The notes below the pieces were generated by a model. It ran no database searches, was not told the DNA's origin, and saw nothing but the letters and a program-made list of their open reading frames with translations. The translations under genes and the position numbers were made by a program. A stretch of DNA of 64,000 nt from Cololabis saira (taxonomy: Eukaryota > Chordata > Actinopteri > Beloniformes > Belonidae). Where the stretch lies: NCBI RefSeq assembly GCF_033807715.1, contig NC_084596.1, forward strand, positions 39,728,458-39,792,457. Direction: 5' to 3'. Shown here one piece after another: positions 32,094 through 44,100 of the stretch. Positions within the stretch are counted from its first letter, which is position 1. Each line of letters begins with the position of its first letter.

Positions 32094-32166
32094 ATGAATA
32101 AAGACGGTTTTACAGCGGCACACGGGAAAAGGCCACCAGTTCCCGATAAAGTCGATATGTCCTTGG
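32094..32166 (+). CDS. fyttd1: fyttd1 exon 1 (coding)
   Basis: MNKDGFTAAHGKRPPVPDK through MSL; donor GTAAGG; ends phase 1. Confidence 0.92.
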
Positions 32167-35100
32167 GTAAGGTTCTCATTAATCCTGCTGTATGGTGTCA
32201 ACAGTGGGGTGAGACTGATAAATAAATCCTTTGCTTATGATTACTGTCGTGGTGGTTCTGACAGATGACATCATTCGGTTGAACAGAAGAGAGACACAGC
32301 TAAAAAGGAGACACGCCGGCAGCGTCAGCCGCAGACCATTCAGAAGGAAAGGCCCTTTAAGTGAAGAGAGAGGAGTTTCCCAGAGGACTGGAGGTGCGTG
32401 CTGTCCCCGGTCACGTGATCACCTGGTCACGTGACCACCTGTCCAGGTGGCCACGCCCCTGTGTGTGACCCCTGCTTTGATCCTCAGCAGGAGGCGCTGC
32501 GCCGCCAGGGCTGATGGCTAGACTAAGAAACAGGAGGCTTCCTCCACCGCTGGGTCGCCGGCGGGGTCAAGGGGTCATCACAGGCCTGGCAGCCAGGAGG
32601 ACGTCTGTCCTGCTGAGACGAGCTGGACCCTTCACCAGAGCTGCAGCCGGACAGGTAAGAGCAGCCAGGTAGGAGCAGCCAGGTAACAGCAGCCAGGTAA
32701 GAGCAGCCAGGTAACAGCAGTCAGGTAACAGCAGCCAGGTAACAGCAGTCAGGTAACAGCAGCCAGGTAAAGCCGGGCAGACACTGTGCGATTGTCGGCT
32801 CGTTTTTAACTGATTTTCCTCTCGTGCATCTATTTTTTGGATCGGGCCAGATTTCAACCCAATCATTGGTCGTGCCTTGTGCAGTAAACGTGGGGTAACG
32901 CAAGAAAATCAAACATGTTTGAAATCCTGGTCGCTCCTCGTGAAGGAATCGCACAGTTGAAGCAGCTACGACCCGATTGGATCATCCTTTCACAGAGAGC
33001 ATGCGCAATCTCTGATGTCACGTCAAAAACTATTATTTTTAGTTTAAGTGTTGCAAATTCACATTACAAATCATGTTTTAATAGCAGAAAAAAGGCTGTA
33101 TTTCCCACGTCTGCCCAGCCAATTCCTTGTCCAATCACGACGTTGTCTAATCTTTTTTCATTTATCGCCACACAGAATGGCACTAATTGGCAGCGTGTTT
33201 GTTTTTGCTGAGCATCTTCGGTGTTTCCCACTTCTGGGTTCCTCCATTTCCACTTCTGTTTGACGTTGTAGTTCCAGTAACAGAAGTCCGACATGAGGAT
33301 TATGATCGTATAGTGTGAGCAGACGGAGCATCAGAGCATCGGGTCGTACAGTGTGAGACTATAAATCGTGGGCTGTGAACTTTTGAAGTCAGTGATCTAG
33401 TCGTGCAGTTTGAGATGGGGCTGAATCAAACGATTTAAAATATTGCGCAGTGTATGCCCAGCTTAAGAGCAGCAGTCAGCCAGGTAAGAGCAGCAGTTAC
33501 CTGGCAGGATGGCACTAAAGATTCAGGCCACACTGTGAAGCATTTGGATGCAGTTTGTAGGTAATGAAAACGAGCAGAACAGAGCAAGGTTGTAAAGGCT
33601 TCTCAGATGACAGAAGAGGTGAAAACACCTTCTGTTGAATAGCTTTGTCAGGCAGGCCTCAGTCCACTTAAACATACAACCCCAAAACCAAAACTGTGAG
33701 GACACTGCGTAAAATATAAATGAAAACAGAAAGCAATGATTTGAAAATGGCATTATCTCACTTTATATTTGTAGTGCAACATAGAAGCAAATGTCTTAAT
33801 AGAGTAATGTACCTTCTTAAGTAAAAGTGAAGTAATTTTGTACTTGATGTAAGGCAGTAATGCGTCTGAAAAAAGGTGGTACAGCACAATGTTTACCACA
33901 TTGAAACATCCCCCAACAGTTCTCATCTGCCTTATAACTGAGGAGACCCGTTACTGGAGTTTCTGGAAAAAAAAGTTGTCCCATCCATTTTATTTTATTT
34001 ATTTTATTTTTTCAGGATGCGCCAAATGGTGTAAGATTTGGACTGCAAACAGACAAAGTTTGCTCCCAGGCTTTTCTATTACAAGCTTGTACTTTGGTTC
34101 ACGGTTGTCTCTGTGAAATTTCCAGACTTCTCTTCCAAATGTGGCTACATGAGCACACGTTGCTCCCAAGCCTGTATGTGCATTTCAGCAGAGATGTTTC
34201 TTTTTCAGATGTGCAAGCTGCCCATCCCGTAGGCACTAGTGCAAACCCCATACACCATGCAGGTTTTTAACTGAATACTGATAAAATAACTGGATGGTCC
34301 ATCTCCTCTTTGGTCTTCGGCCTTCATTGTTTTCAAATAGATTTCCAAATTAAGATTCATCAGACCGCAGGACAGTTTCCCCACTTTGTCTCAGTCCATT
34401 TAAAATAAGCTTCGGAGCTTCGGGTCGTGTTCACATACGGCTGCTTCTTTGGATAAAACTGTTTGTGTGATATAGTCAACTATCTGATTCCCGGAAGTGA
34501 TCTGAGCCCATGCAGTGAATATTCATTAGAAAATCACGACTGATTTTAAAGCATTGCTGTTTGAGGGCCTGAAGATTGTAACCATCCAATAATGATGTTC
34601 AGGGTTGTCTTGAGTGTACAGAGATTTCTTTGGATTCTGGAAATCTTTTGATGATATTTTGTACCGTAAATAATGGGGCGTTCAAGGTCTTTGCAACTTT
34701 TTAATCTGGAACATTATTCTGAAAAGGTTTCATACTTTGTAAATGCAACTTTTGGGTAGTCGCTGGCAATCAGCATTGATCTTTCAGCCTTGTCCCTTGT
34801 GGACAAGTTATTTTAGCATCAAGTAGAGGCTGAAACTGGGATCAGAGACCAGAGCCATTCTTGACAGCTGAACTGCCAGCTGCCAGTTATGAATCACAAA
34901 GTGTGCATATTCTTATTTATTAATGTATTTTTTTTAATGAAGTCAATTTTTTTTAAGTTTTCATGCAGCATTTAGTATCTCTAGTTTGGTTGTCGTCTTC
35001 TAAATGTGCTGTAAGACATCAGTTGCTTGTTTGTCTTTTTTAAATAAAGCGAATAAGAGGGAAACAAAAAGAACATAGGAATAGACTAATCTAATTATTA

Positions 35101-38100
35101 TAAAGCCTACTGACTAACATTGTGGAGTTGTCTCCATTTTAACAATAATAAATTACCGATATCCCCCCCCTTTCATGAAGAAAAACAAAAAAAACAAGCA
35201 GAAACAAAGCGACCTGTTGTATTTTAAAACACTGAGCTATGCAGGTATGTTGTTCTTGTTATGAGCCAAAGGGTCGGATAGTTAAATGTATTATAGTTGA
35301 TCTAAACTGAGACTAAAAAAGAAAAAAAAGTAAAAGAATAATCCTGAAACAAAAACTAAAGATGTTTATAAAAAAAAAAAAAAGAATCTTAATGAAAAAC
35401 TAAAATGAACAATGTAAAACTAACTGAAACAAAACACAATTACAAGTAAAATGTACTTGTTTTTTTCATTTTGTGTGTTTTTTATTTTCGGCATTTCATT
35501 TTTCCAAGTACTGTTTTCTAATTTAAATGACTCAAAGGAATAAATAAAGGATTTTTGTTCTTTATGCCATTGTTGATAAGATTCTTTCATCCTATATATG
35601 TTTTGACAGTATCTGTAAGTCAACACCTCTAAAACCAACCATTTTTTCAAAACTAAAATTACTGATTTGTTAAACTAATTAAAACTACACTGATCAAACA
35701 CACTGGAAAAAAACTATAACTATTATAACTTTGTTGTAACCATGTCTCAGTTTGCCTTGTTAATGTTGTTGACTATTTCCATTTTGGCCAGCAAGTGTCG
35801 CTTTTTATTCAAACATACTTGACATCCAAAGAGAAAAATCCAGTCTTTTTTCTGACTTTTGCACCATTTAATCTTCTTAAATGGACACATGGCAACTCAT
35901 TGAAAAGTGCGTGTGAAATAATCCCAGCAAACCTAAAACGCTGCTTTTTAAATGTTAATGTTAAAGAGCATTTTTAAAGAAAAATGTCTAATATGATGTG
36001 AAAATAAATGTTTGTGTACAGTAGATACTGCTGTCTGTAAAACTCCTGCCTGCCATGTTTTGATAGCTGTTAAACACATCGCTGTGCAGTCTGGTTATGC
36101 CAAAAACTCCATGTATAGTCTCTTGATTGATCTAAAGTGAATGTTTTATCAATGATTTGTTTATTAGATAACTACAGTATAACCAGATCCTAACTTGTCT
36201 TGACTCCTCAGAGATCGAGACAGAAAACGAGGCCCTTCCCTCAGCACACAGAGACCCAGTACCGGAGGCCGGAGGTCCAGCATCAGCCGTACGGGCCGGC
36301 CGACCCGCTCCGGGGCCAGAACGCACCGTCTCCCCGGAGACCCTTCCAGCTGCGGCGGCGGTGAGAACATCCTACGAAACACGGCGCTGTAACGTTGGTC
36401 ACATCCGTGTTACTGTTTTATACTGAAGTATTTTAATTTGTGTACTCGCCGATACAGAGTACCGATACGATACTTCTACCACAAAAATAACTAGGCTAAA
36501 AATGCAATGAAAAATGCAATGAATTGGAAGACAGGTTTTATTTGCAATGAATAAATTCAATCAAAATAAATAAAATGAGTGGTATAACTATCTTAAAAAA
36601 AAATTAATCTTTCTGTGTAAATAAAAAGTCTCCATACCGGCACTGTCTTCACATTTAATAAAATATCAAACATATAACACATCAATGAAACATCATATCG
36701 CGGCTCGAGTGCGTCGAGAAGACGGAAAAATGCTTCGTCTTCTCCAACTTCAGTGGCTGCTCATCCAGCTATATAACGGGTTAGAGCCTCCGTTATTTTA
36801 ACGGCCCGTGGGTCGTCTCTTGTCTGTCTCTTTTGCAGAACCTGAGCTAATGTTGGCTGTTTTGTTCTTGCAGTAACATTAGAAAACTCCGTATACTCAG
36901 CTTTATGATGCGTCTTGAGATGTTTTATCAAGTTGCTGGTATTAAACGACGTATTCTCCTTCCCTCCTCTTACCTTAGCAGCAGTAGCTTCAGTCTGCCT
37001 TGCTTCTGTCGTCGTCCCTTATTTTGAAATATGTCCACACTGCTGACGTCCCGCTGCATTAATTGTCGCTATCTTGCCTGAAACGGCGCTGCCAGTCTCA
37101 CTCATGGGTATCACCAGTACTCGAGTTGTAAAAAGAAATCAGGGGGGATGGTGGATTTTATCATATGGGGGCAGATAATTTGTGCTGATTACAAATAATA
37201 TAATATATTACAAATAATAGCAGTGACCAAAACACCTGCAGAAATACTGCAGGAATGACATAGCAGCAGTTAAATGCAGCCTTCTGTAAGCTTTAAATAT
37301 CCACTGGGCTTACATCAAATACATCAAAACACAACAATAAAAAAAAGTTTTCTGAACTTATCAATATGACCCTGTCCTTCACAGGATAAGTAAAATGGAT
37401 CACTGCAAAAACTCAAAATAAGAATATTTGTCCTATTTCTAGTTAAAATGTCTCATTTTAGTAAAAAAAAATCTTATTACACTTAAAACAAGAGTCATCA
37501 CTGGAAAAAACAACAATTTTCACCTGTTTCAAGTAGATTTTCACTTGAAATAAGTAGAAAAATCTGCCAGTGGAACAAGATTTTTTTGTTTGTAATGAGA
37601 AGATAAATCTTGTTCCACTGGCAGATCTTTCTACTTATTTCAAGTGAAAATGTACTTGAAACAGGTGAAAATTGTCAAATAAGTTATTTTTCTGGTGATG
37701 ACTCTAAATGTTGAAATAGCAGTAAAACCACATTCATTGATGAAATGACATAAGGGATGGAAAGGGGGGATGGCAGTTTTACAGGGGGGGATGATTTGGA
37801 CTGTATTTATATCAGGGGGGATGCCATCCCCCCTCATCCTCCCTCAACTCGAGCACTGGGTATCACTCTCTTCTCATCACCACGCTGCCTGCAGCTCAAC
37901 ATCTCCCCCTAGAGTCACTAATCAGTAACTACAACAACAATGAAGTGGTTTAGGAGAATTTTTGCGAGTACGAGTATATTAGAGCAGTATCGGCCCCGAT
38001 ACCGATACTGGTATCGGGGCATCCCTAGTTTCTCCCAGTATTTGATTAAATGCACCACATGCAAGTCCCTCTGATGGACCTGCACTGTTTACGCAGCTGC

Positions 38101-41100
38101 ATTTCACTCCTCTTTCTTCTTGTTTTAACAACGCAGACCTCCTCCGCCGGTCCAGCAGACCCAGAGGGAAGCTCGCCAGGCCACGTTTCTGTTTCACAGA
38201 GGGCTCAAGGTGCTTAAAGACGGTTTGAACGTCCCGCTTTCAGTTGAAATCTGTGCACGGTAAGACTGGTCATCCTGCTGCATGTCCTCTGCAGGTCCAG
38301 GCCCAGGTCCAGAAGCCGGGTCCCCGCCCCCCTCCAGTCAAAACACGCCAGTAAGTCTCCTCACAGGCCGTCTTCTTTACTTTACTGATAACTCACCACA
38401 ATAATCATGAACACTGAGGTTTTCATAAGCTTTAAAGGGCATATTATGGCATCTAATCCCTATTTTAAACAGGCCTGGAATGTCCTAAAAACAAGCTTTT
38501 GATTGTTTTTGCTAAATAAATTAGAAATTCAGCCTCTAAACCAGGGTTATGCAACTGGCGGCCCGCGGGCCACTTGCGGCCCGCCAGGAGCTTTTATGTG
38601 GCCCCTGGTCATATTTCAAAAAGGGGGGGGGAAGTACTGTTGTCCCGATCGATCGGCCGTCACTTCCGGCCGGCAAGCGAAACTAACATGGTTTACATAT
38701 GGCATTTTGTTAATTAATAAAAGTTTAAAGGAGCATGAGGCAAGAATAAGAAAAGAGACTCATTAGCGCCACGACGGCCGTCGGGGTTCCTGCAGCCAAC
38801 AGCGAAGCCGGCACGGGAGCGCCGTTCAAATCAAGCTCTAAATATGACTTACAATGTTATCTTACCTGGTCAGTAGGAAATGAGCCATGTCAGCATCTGT
38901 TTTCAGTCCCAATTCAAGTTGAAGCTGCCTCCGTGACTCAAACGCGTATCCAATGTTTACTCGTGCGCCGCCGAGAACGTGCATGCAGCGTCATTTGACG
39001 TCACATCCGCAGGACAGCGCGGGAAATTCCGGTCACAATTGCAGCACATTTTGCAGCACACAGCCTGTTCAAGGCAACGGAGAGATTCACTAGAGGAATC
39101 ATTCTTTTGGGTTTGGAACGCTTCATCTGACATTATTACTAGAAAACTTAAAACGTATACAATTTTTTTTCATAAATCCTGCCTCAATCCTGCCTCATGC
39201 TCCTTTTAAGATGCTTGGTAGCCTTTTCAGTTGGTTAATGATTCATTGGACAGTGTTTGTACATGTTAATCTCTGTTGGAGATGTTTTTTACTACTTCTG
39301 ATTTTTGGCCAGTGTTGCACAGTGATAATGTTTGTCACATTATTTGTTATTAACCTCCGTTTATAGAGGACTTGTTTACATCATTAGGCTTCTAGGATTG
39401 GCCTGAATTTTTTTCATTTGAATCTCTAAATGAGGACTTTGCATTTCAGATGAACTTCTAAGCCTCCTATAATTTCATGCGATTGTTTTGTTTTGCTGAT
39501 ATAATGCACAGATGTGTCATAAATAAAGGAATAAAGGAAATAAATGGACTGAAATGCTTGTGCTCAATGCTTAATATAATATTCAAATAAGGAAATCTTG
39601 GTGGAAAGTGGTGCTTTGTCATTAAGGCGTGTTTTATTAAAAGTAGATCAATATCAACTTCATTAAGTTTGTACAATGCATGGTTTCAAAATGAACTTGC
39701 ATTTAAAATAATATTTCTTTATCTGAATATTATATTTAACATTCACAATGACTAAATGTGGAGACAATTAATACATAATTATTATGTAAACTAGACAGAT
39801 ATATATTCTCCTGCTCATTCCTGAGCACAAATGTATTATATATACATAAATCTTCGTCTTTGAGTGCAAAATACATTTTGAAAACCCCCAAATTTCCAGT
39901 GCGGCCCTCTCCATACAGTCTTTTTGCAGATGTGGCCCCCTGCCTAATCTAGTTGAAGACCCCTGCTCTAAACATGTCTTTATCTTCCCATTCTCTAACC
40001 TCATTATATATGCAGGATTCTGAGTGGGCGGGGCTATGATAATGAGGCTCTGTGCTGATTGGCTGCCTGAATGACGCGATACACCGCTACGAAAAAATGG
40101 TGGAAGCTCCGGCCGGCAGAGTTACACCGTGTCATAACTGCATGCGATGCGAGTGAGCGTCAGCGACAAAATCAATTCCATTGCTTTATTTTCTATTGGA
40201 CTGTCCTAACTGGCCGCAGCGACGCGGCCGCCGTTTTGAGCTGAACATTTGTCGGACACCCTGCTTCTATTTTCTTGTCGCTTGTGTCAAAAGCCGGTTG
40301 AAAGCGCTGTAGGAAACAGTCACGGATGAAGAACGGCTGATCCAGTTAGTTGAAATGAGAAGTTATCTCTATGATTCCTCCTCATTTCACTACAAAAACC
40401 TCAATAAAGTGGCAGCTGCTGGAGGGAGATGGACAGAGAGCGTTCGATGTCATGCAGTGCTACGATAGTCGGACTCTCACATGCAGTTACACGGTTTTAT
40501 AGTTGTGGGCGTGGTTTGCATTTTGCTTACGTAACGAAAATGCGCTAATCTGATTGGCTCGTAGATCCACATCACACTGGATGTCTCATCCGGGCGGCTG
40601 TACAGACACTGCAGAATTTGGTTGCTTTCCTCCTTCTCTGAGTTGGCAGGCTGAGGGGAAACCACTTTATATATGTTAAAGCAAGAGAAAACCTGTTTTT
40701 CATAATAGGTCCCCTTTAAGTAAACAAGACACATTTTCTCGGGTACCTGTGACCTGTACAGGATAAATGGACGGATGCTTTTTGTTTTGTCCACTTGAAG
40801 ATCTATCCAGGCCCAAGCATTTTGGCTGGTCTCTTGAGATATTTTATCCACGAGGTCTTCTTTCCTCATGGCTCCATCAACATGATGCTGCCACCGCCGT
40901 GCCTTACAGTTGGGATGGTCCTCAGGCCTGCAGACTCCCCCCTTTCCTCCAAACAGATCTATGACTATAAAGACCAAACGCCTCCATTTTAATCTCATCA
41001 GACCACAGGACACAGCTCAAAAAATAATGATCATAATAATAATATATATTTTTCAAATCATGGGGGAGAATTTTTTTTAGCTACAAACTGTAATCTGGCT

Positions 41101-44100
41101 TCTTCTATGGTGGTTTTAGAGCAGTGGCTGTCTGCCTGTCTATACATATCCAGCATCTTCACAAAGTCTTGTTGTGCAGGTGTTGATCAGCGCATTTCAC
41201 CCTAAATTACCTTCATCTTGTGGACACAGAAGCCGCCGGTGCGATGGCCGTGTTTCGTATTTGTGTCTTCATATTTAGATGAACGTGGGACCTTCAGGTG
41301 TCTGGAAATTGATCCCAACTATGAACCAGACTTCTGAAGGTCAAAAAGTCTTCTCAAACGTTTTGGTTGGTTTTTGAAGACATAACTGAACCTCCACTCA
41401 ACTCATGTCAGTTGGCAAAAAAACAAACAAAAAACCCTCATGTGGAATTTTCCAAGTGGTTTAACGGACGTTTCCTCTATTTTACCATCAGACATGAAAC
41501 ATTTTTCTTTTATAAATCTTTTGTTGCAACCGTATATGTACAAAAGCTAAAATAAACCCCTGATTTGGTATAATTGGGTCTTTCTGTTGTGTGACTGACA
41601 CATGTGCCGTTTGTCCGCTAGGTGGCGCCCACCAGCAGCTACGACTGGAATCTTGACGGTTTCAATTGACAACCCCACAGCCAGGACTCAGCCAGAGTAA
41701 GTCTGCAGCACAAAGAAGCCGTCACCTGCACACAATAGTATGAATATGAAATAAAACCATGTTGTCAGACCTGATCACACTCGAGTCTCAGAGTCTAGAC
41801 TCCCTCCAGTCCACCGTAACTAGGGTTGCCACCTTTCAGAAATAGAAATAAGGGACGCCCCGATTTCAGCAGCGCAGGAGCCAAAAAAAAGCCCCAAACG
41901 TTCTAAACTGCATAGAAATGTGTTTATTTTATATGAAAAAACAAAATGCTTTGATTTGAAGTTTAAAGTGCTTTAATAGCATTGAACTTGCATGACTGTA
42001 GAGACAGACAACCATATAGAAACTGAAATATCCTCCTATGCTACTGTTTGACCACATCAGCTAAGATGTATAATATAGCTACAGGTGAAGAATATGGTGT
42101 AAAAGTTCAATAATTCAACTTAAAAGGTGAAACTAATATATTGCCTAGTCTTATTACATGCAAAGCAAGATATGTTAAACCTTTATTTGTTATAATTTTG
42201 ATGATGGAATTGTTTATTGATTTCATAAAATATTCTCTAATTTATTTTTTATTTGGGGTTTTCATAAACTGTAAGCCATAATCACCAAAATCATAACAAA
42301 TAAAGGCTTGAAATACCGTATTTTCTGGACTATAAGCCGCACCTGTATATAAGCCGCACCCGCTCTATTTAAAAAAAAAAACAATAAAAAAAAGATATAC
42401 AAGCCGCACCTGTATATAAGCCGCACCCACTTTTATTTAAAAAAAAAGATATGCAAGTCGCAGATATTTATGTTGTTAGATTAGATATTTACTACATGTA
42501 CAGAAGGATTTTGAACTGTAAATGATGTACATGTTTGTACTTAAATAGATCCTTTCCTAACAGTGTCTTTTAACACGGCAGCAACTTTGCTTATTAAAAC
42601 TGGACTGAACCAAGAGAAAATAACCGGTATTTATTTATCTATTTATCTGTTTGAAATCTGCTTCTACCTACTTCTATCTGCTAAAGAAGAAGTAGCATAT
42701 TCTTCTTTGCATTTATTTTGTCTTAGTTTTGATTCTAATTCCGGTTAGAGCGCCCCGAGCGGTGGAAGAAAAATCCACAGAATAGCCTCACCTTTGTATA
42801 AGCCGCACGGTTCAAAACCTAGGAAAAAAGTAGCGGCTTATAGTCCAGAAAATACGGTATGTCACTTTGAATATAGTGGGGAAATAATATATATTTATAA
42901 CAATAACATAGAAAGATAGGCGTTAATGTTTCCTGTGTTTTATTTTGTTCATTATTGTTAAATTTAGTGTTGATGTGTGTGTGACAGACGTGTGTATGGG
43001 GCGTTAATTAAAATACGGGACAAATCACGTCCCGTATTAGTAACTATAACCTCGTCCTTTTAAAACGGCTTGTTGACAACCCAAGGTGGCATGTTTGTTG
43101 TCATGTAATCAGAGAAGCCTCCTGCACTCCCGTTGACTCTGGCTGCTGGGATCCTGTACTGCTGCAGGAGTTCTGCTGATGTGTTGCTGGGGGACCCCTT
43201 GTTTTCTCATGGTGATCCTGGGGGTTTCTGATGGTTTGTCTTGCGTTCTCAGAACCTTTCTGCCCCATATCATCTGTCTTTGTAATCTTCTGACTGAAAC
43301 AGAACCCGGGGCCAGATTCACCAATATGTTCTTAAGAACAATCTTAAGAAAAGTCTTAACATCTAAAATTAAGAAGTTCATAAGAAAGTTCTTAAGTGCA
43401 ATTCCTCAATATTTTCTTAAGAACTGTCATTTCTGACGAATTTCTTATTTTTCCTACTTAAGAACTTCTTAAAATATGTCATTGCATTGCACGCGCCAAC
43501 AAACAACATTTATAGGTAGTTTGGGTCTTAACCGTCAGTCACTCACTAAACATGGAGAAGGAGAAAAAGAGAAGCAGGAACTTTTCAAGGTTATGGTGGA
43601 TGAGATTGATGTGTTGAAAAAAAATACTATTGGGGAAAATTAATAATAATGAACTACCACGCTAACTAACATGCTAACAAACATTTAAAGGAGCTGTATG
43701 TAAGAGCAATAATAAAACGAATCATAAAATGACCCCGATATGTCAACAGACATTTAAAAATCATGTTCATTTCAAATACTTATGTCACTGACAACAGCAC
43801 TCAAGCCAGGATATTCCAGTTTAAAAAGAGGAGTTGCAGCCCTCAACTGATGTTTATGTTGTCATTTTTTGTTTTGGCCTGAAGCTCCACCCTCCACCTA
43901 TCTCCCAATCACCAAGTCAGTATTGTTTCTGAAGCTCCACCCTCCACCTATCTCCCAATCACCAAGTCAGTATTGTTTCTGAAGCTCCACCCTCCACCTA
44001 TCTCCCAATCACCAAGTCAGTATTGTTTCTGAAGCTCCACCCTCCACATATCTCCCAATCACCAAGTCAGTATTGTTTCTGAAGCTCCACCCTCCACCTA

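Larger units (their letters stand above)
36431..38030. mobile_element. hAT-like element with GATACCGATAC ends (interrupted)
   Basis: The right end reads GGTATCGGGGCATCCCTA; the left end (GCCGATACAGAGTACCGATA) is decayed. A younger hAT is inserted at 37115-37858. Confidence 0.55.
38436..40715. mobile_element. TTAA-flanked element (AGGGCATATTATG ends)
   Basis: TTAA at 38432-38435 and 40716-40719. The ends are AGGGCATATTATG and, reversed, AGGGGACCTATTATG. A hAT (38542-39965) is nested near its left end. Confidence 0.8.

Noticed and set aside
40477..41013. Intact gene on the minus strand
   Set aside because: Only a frame-broken Tc1 transposase fragment joined to a TTAA element end.
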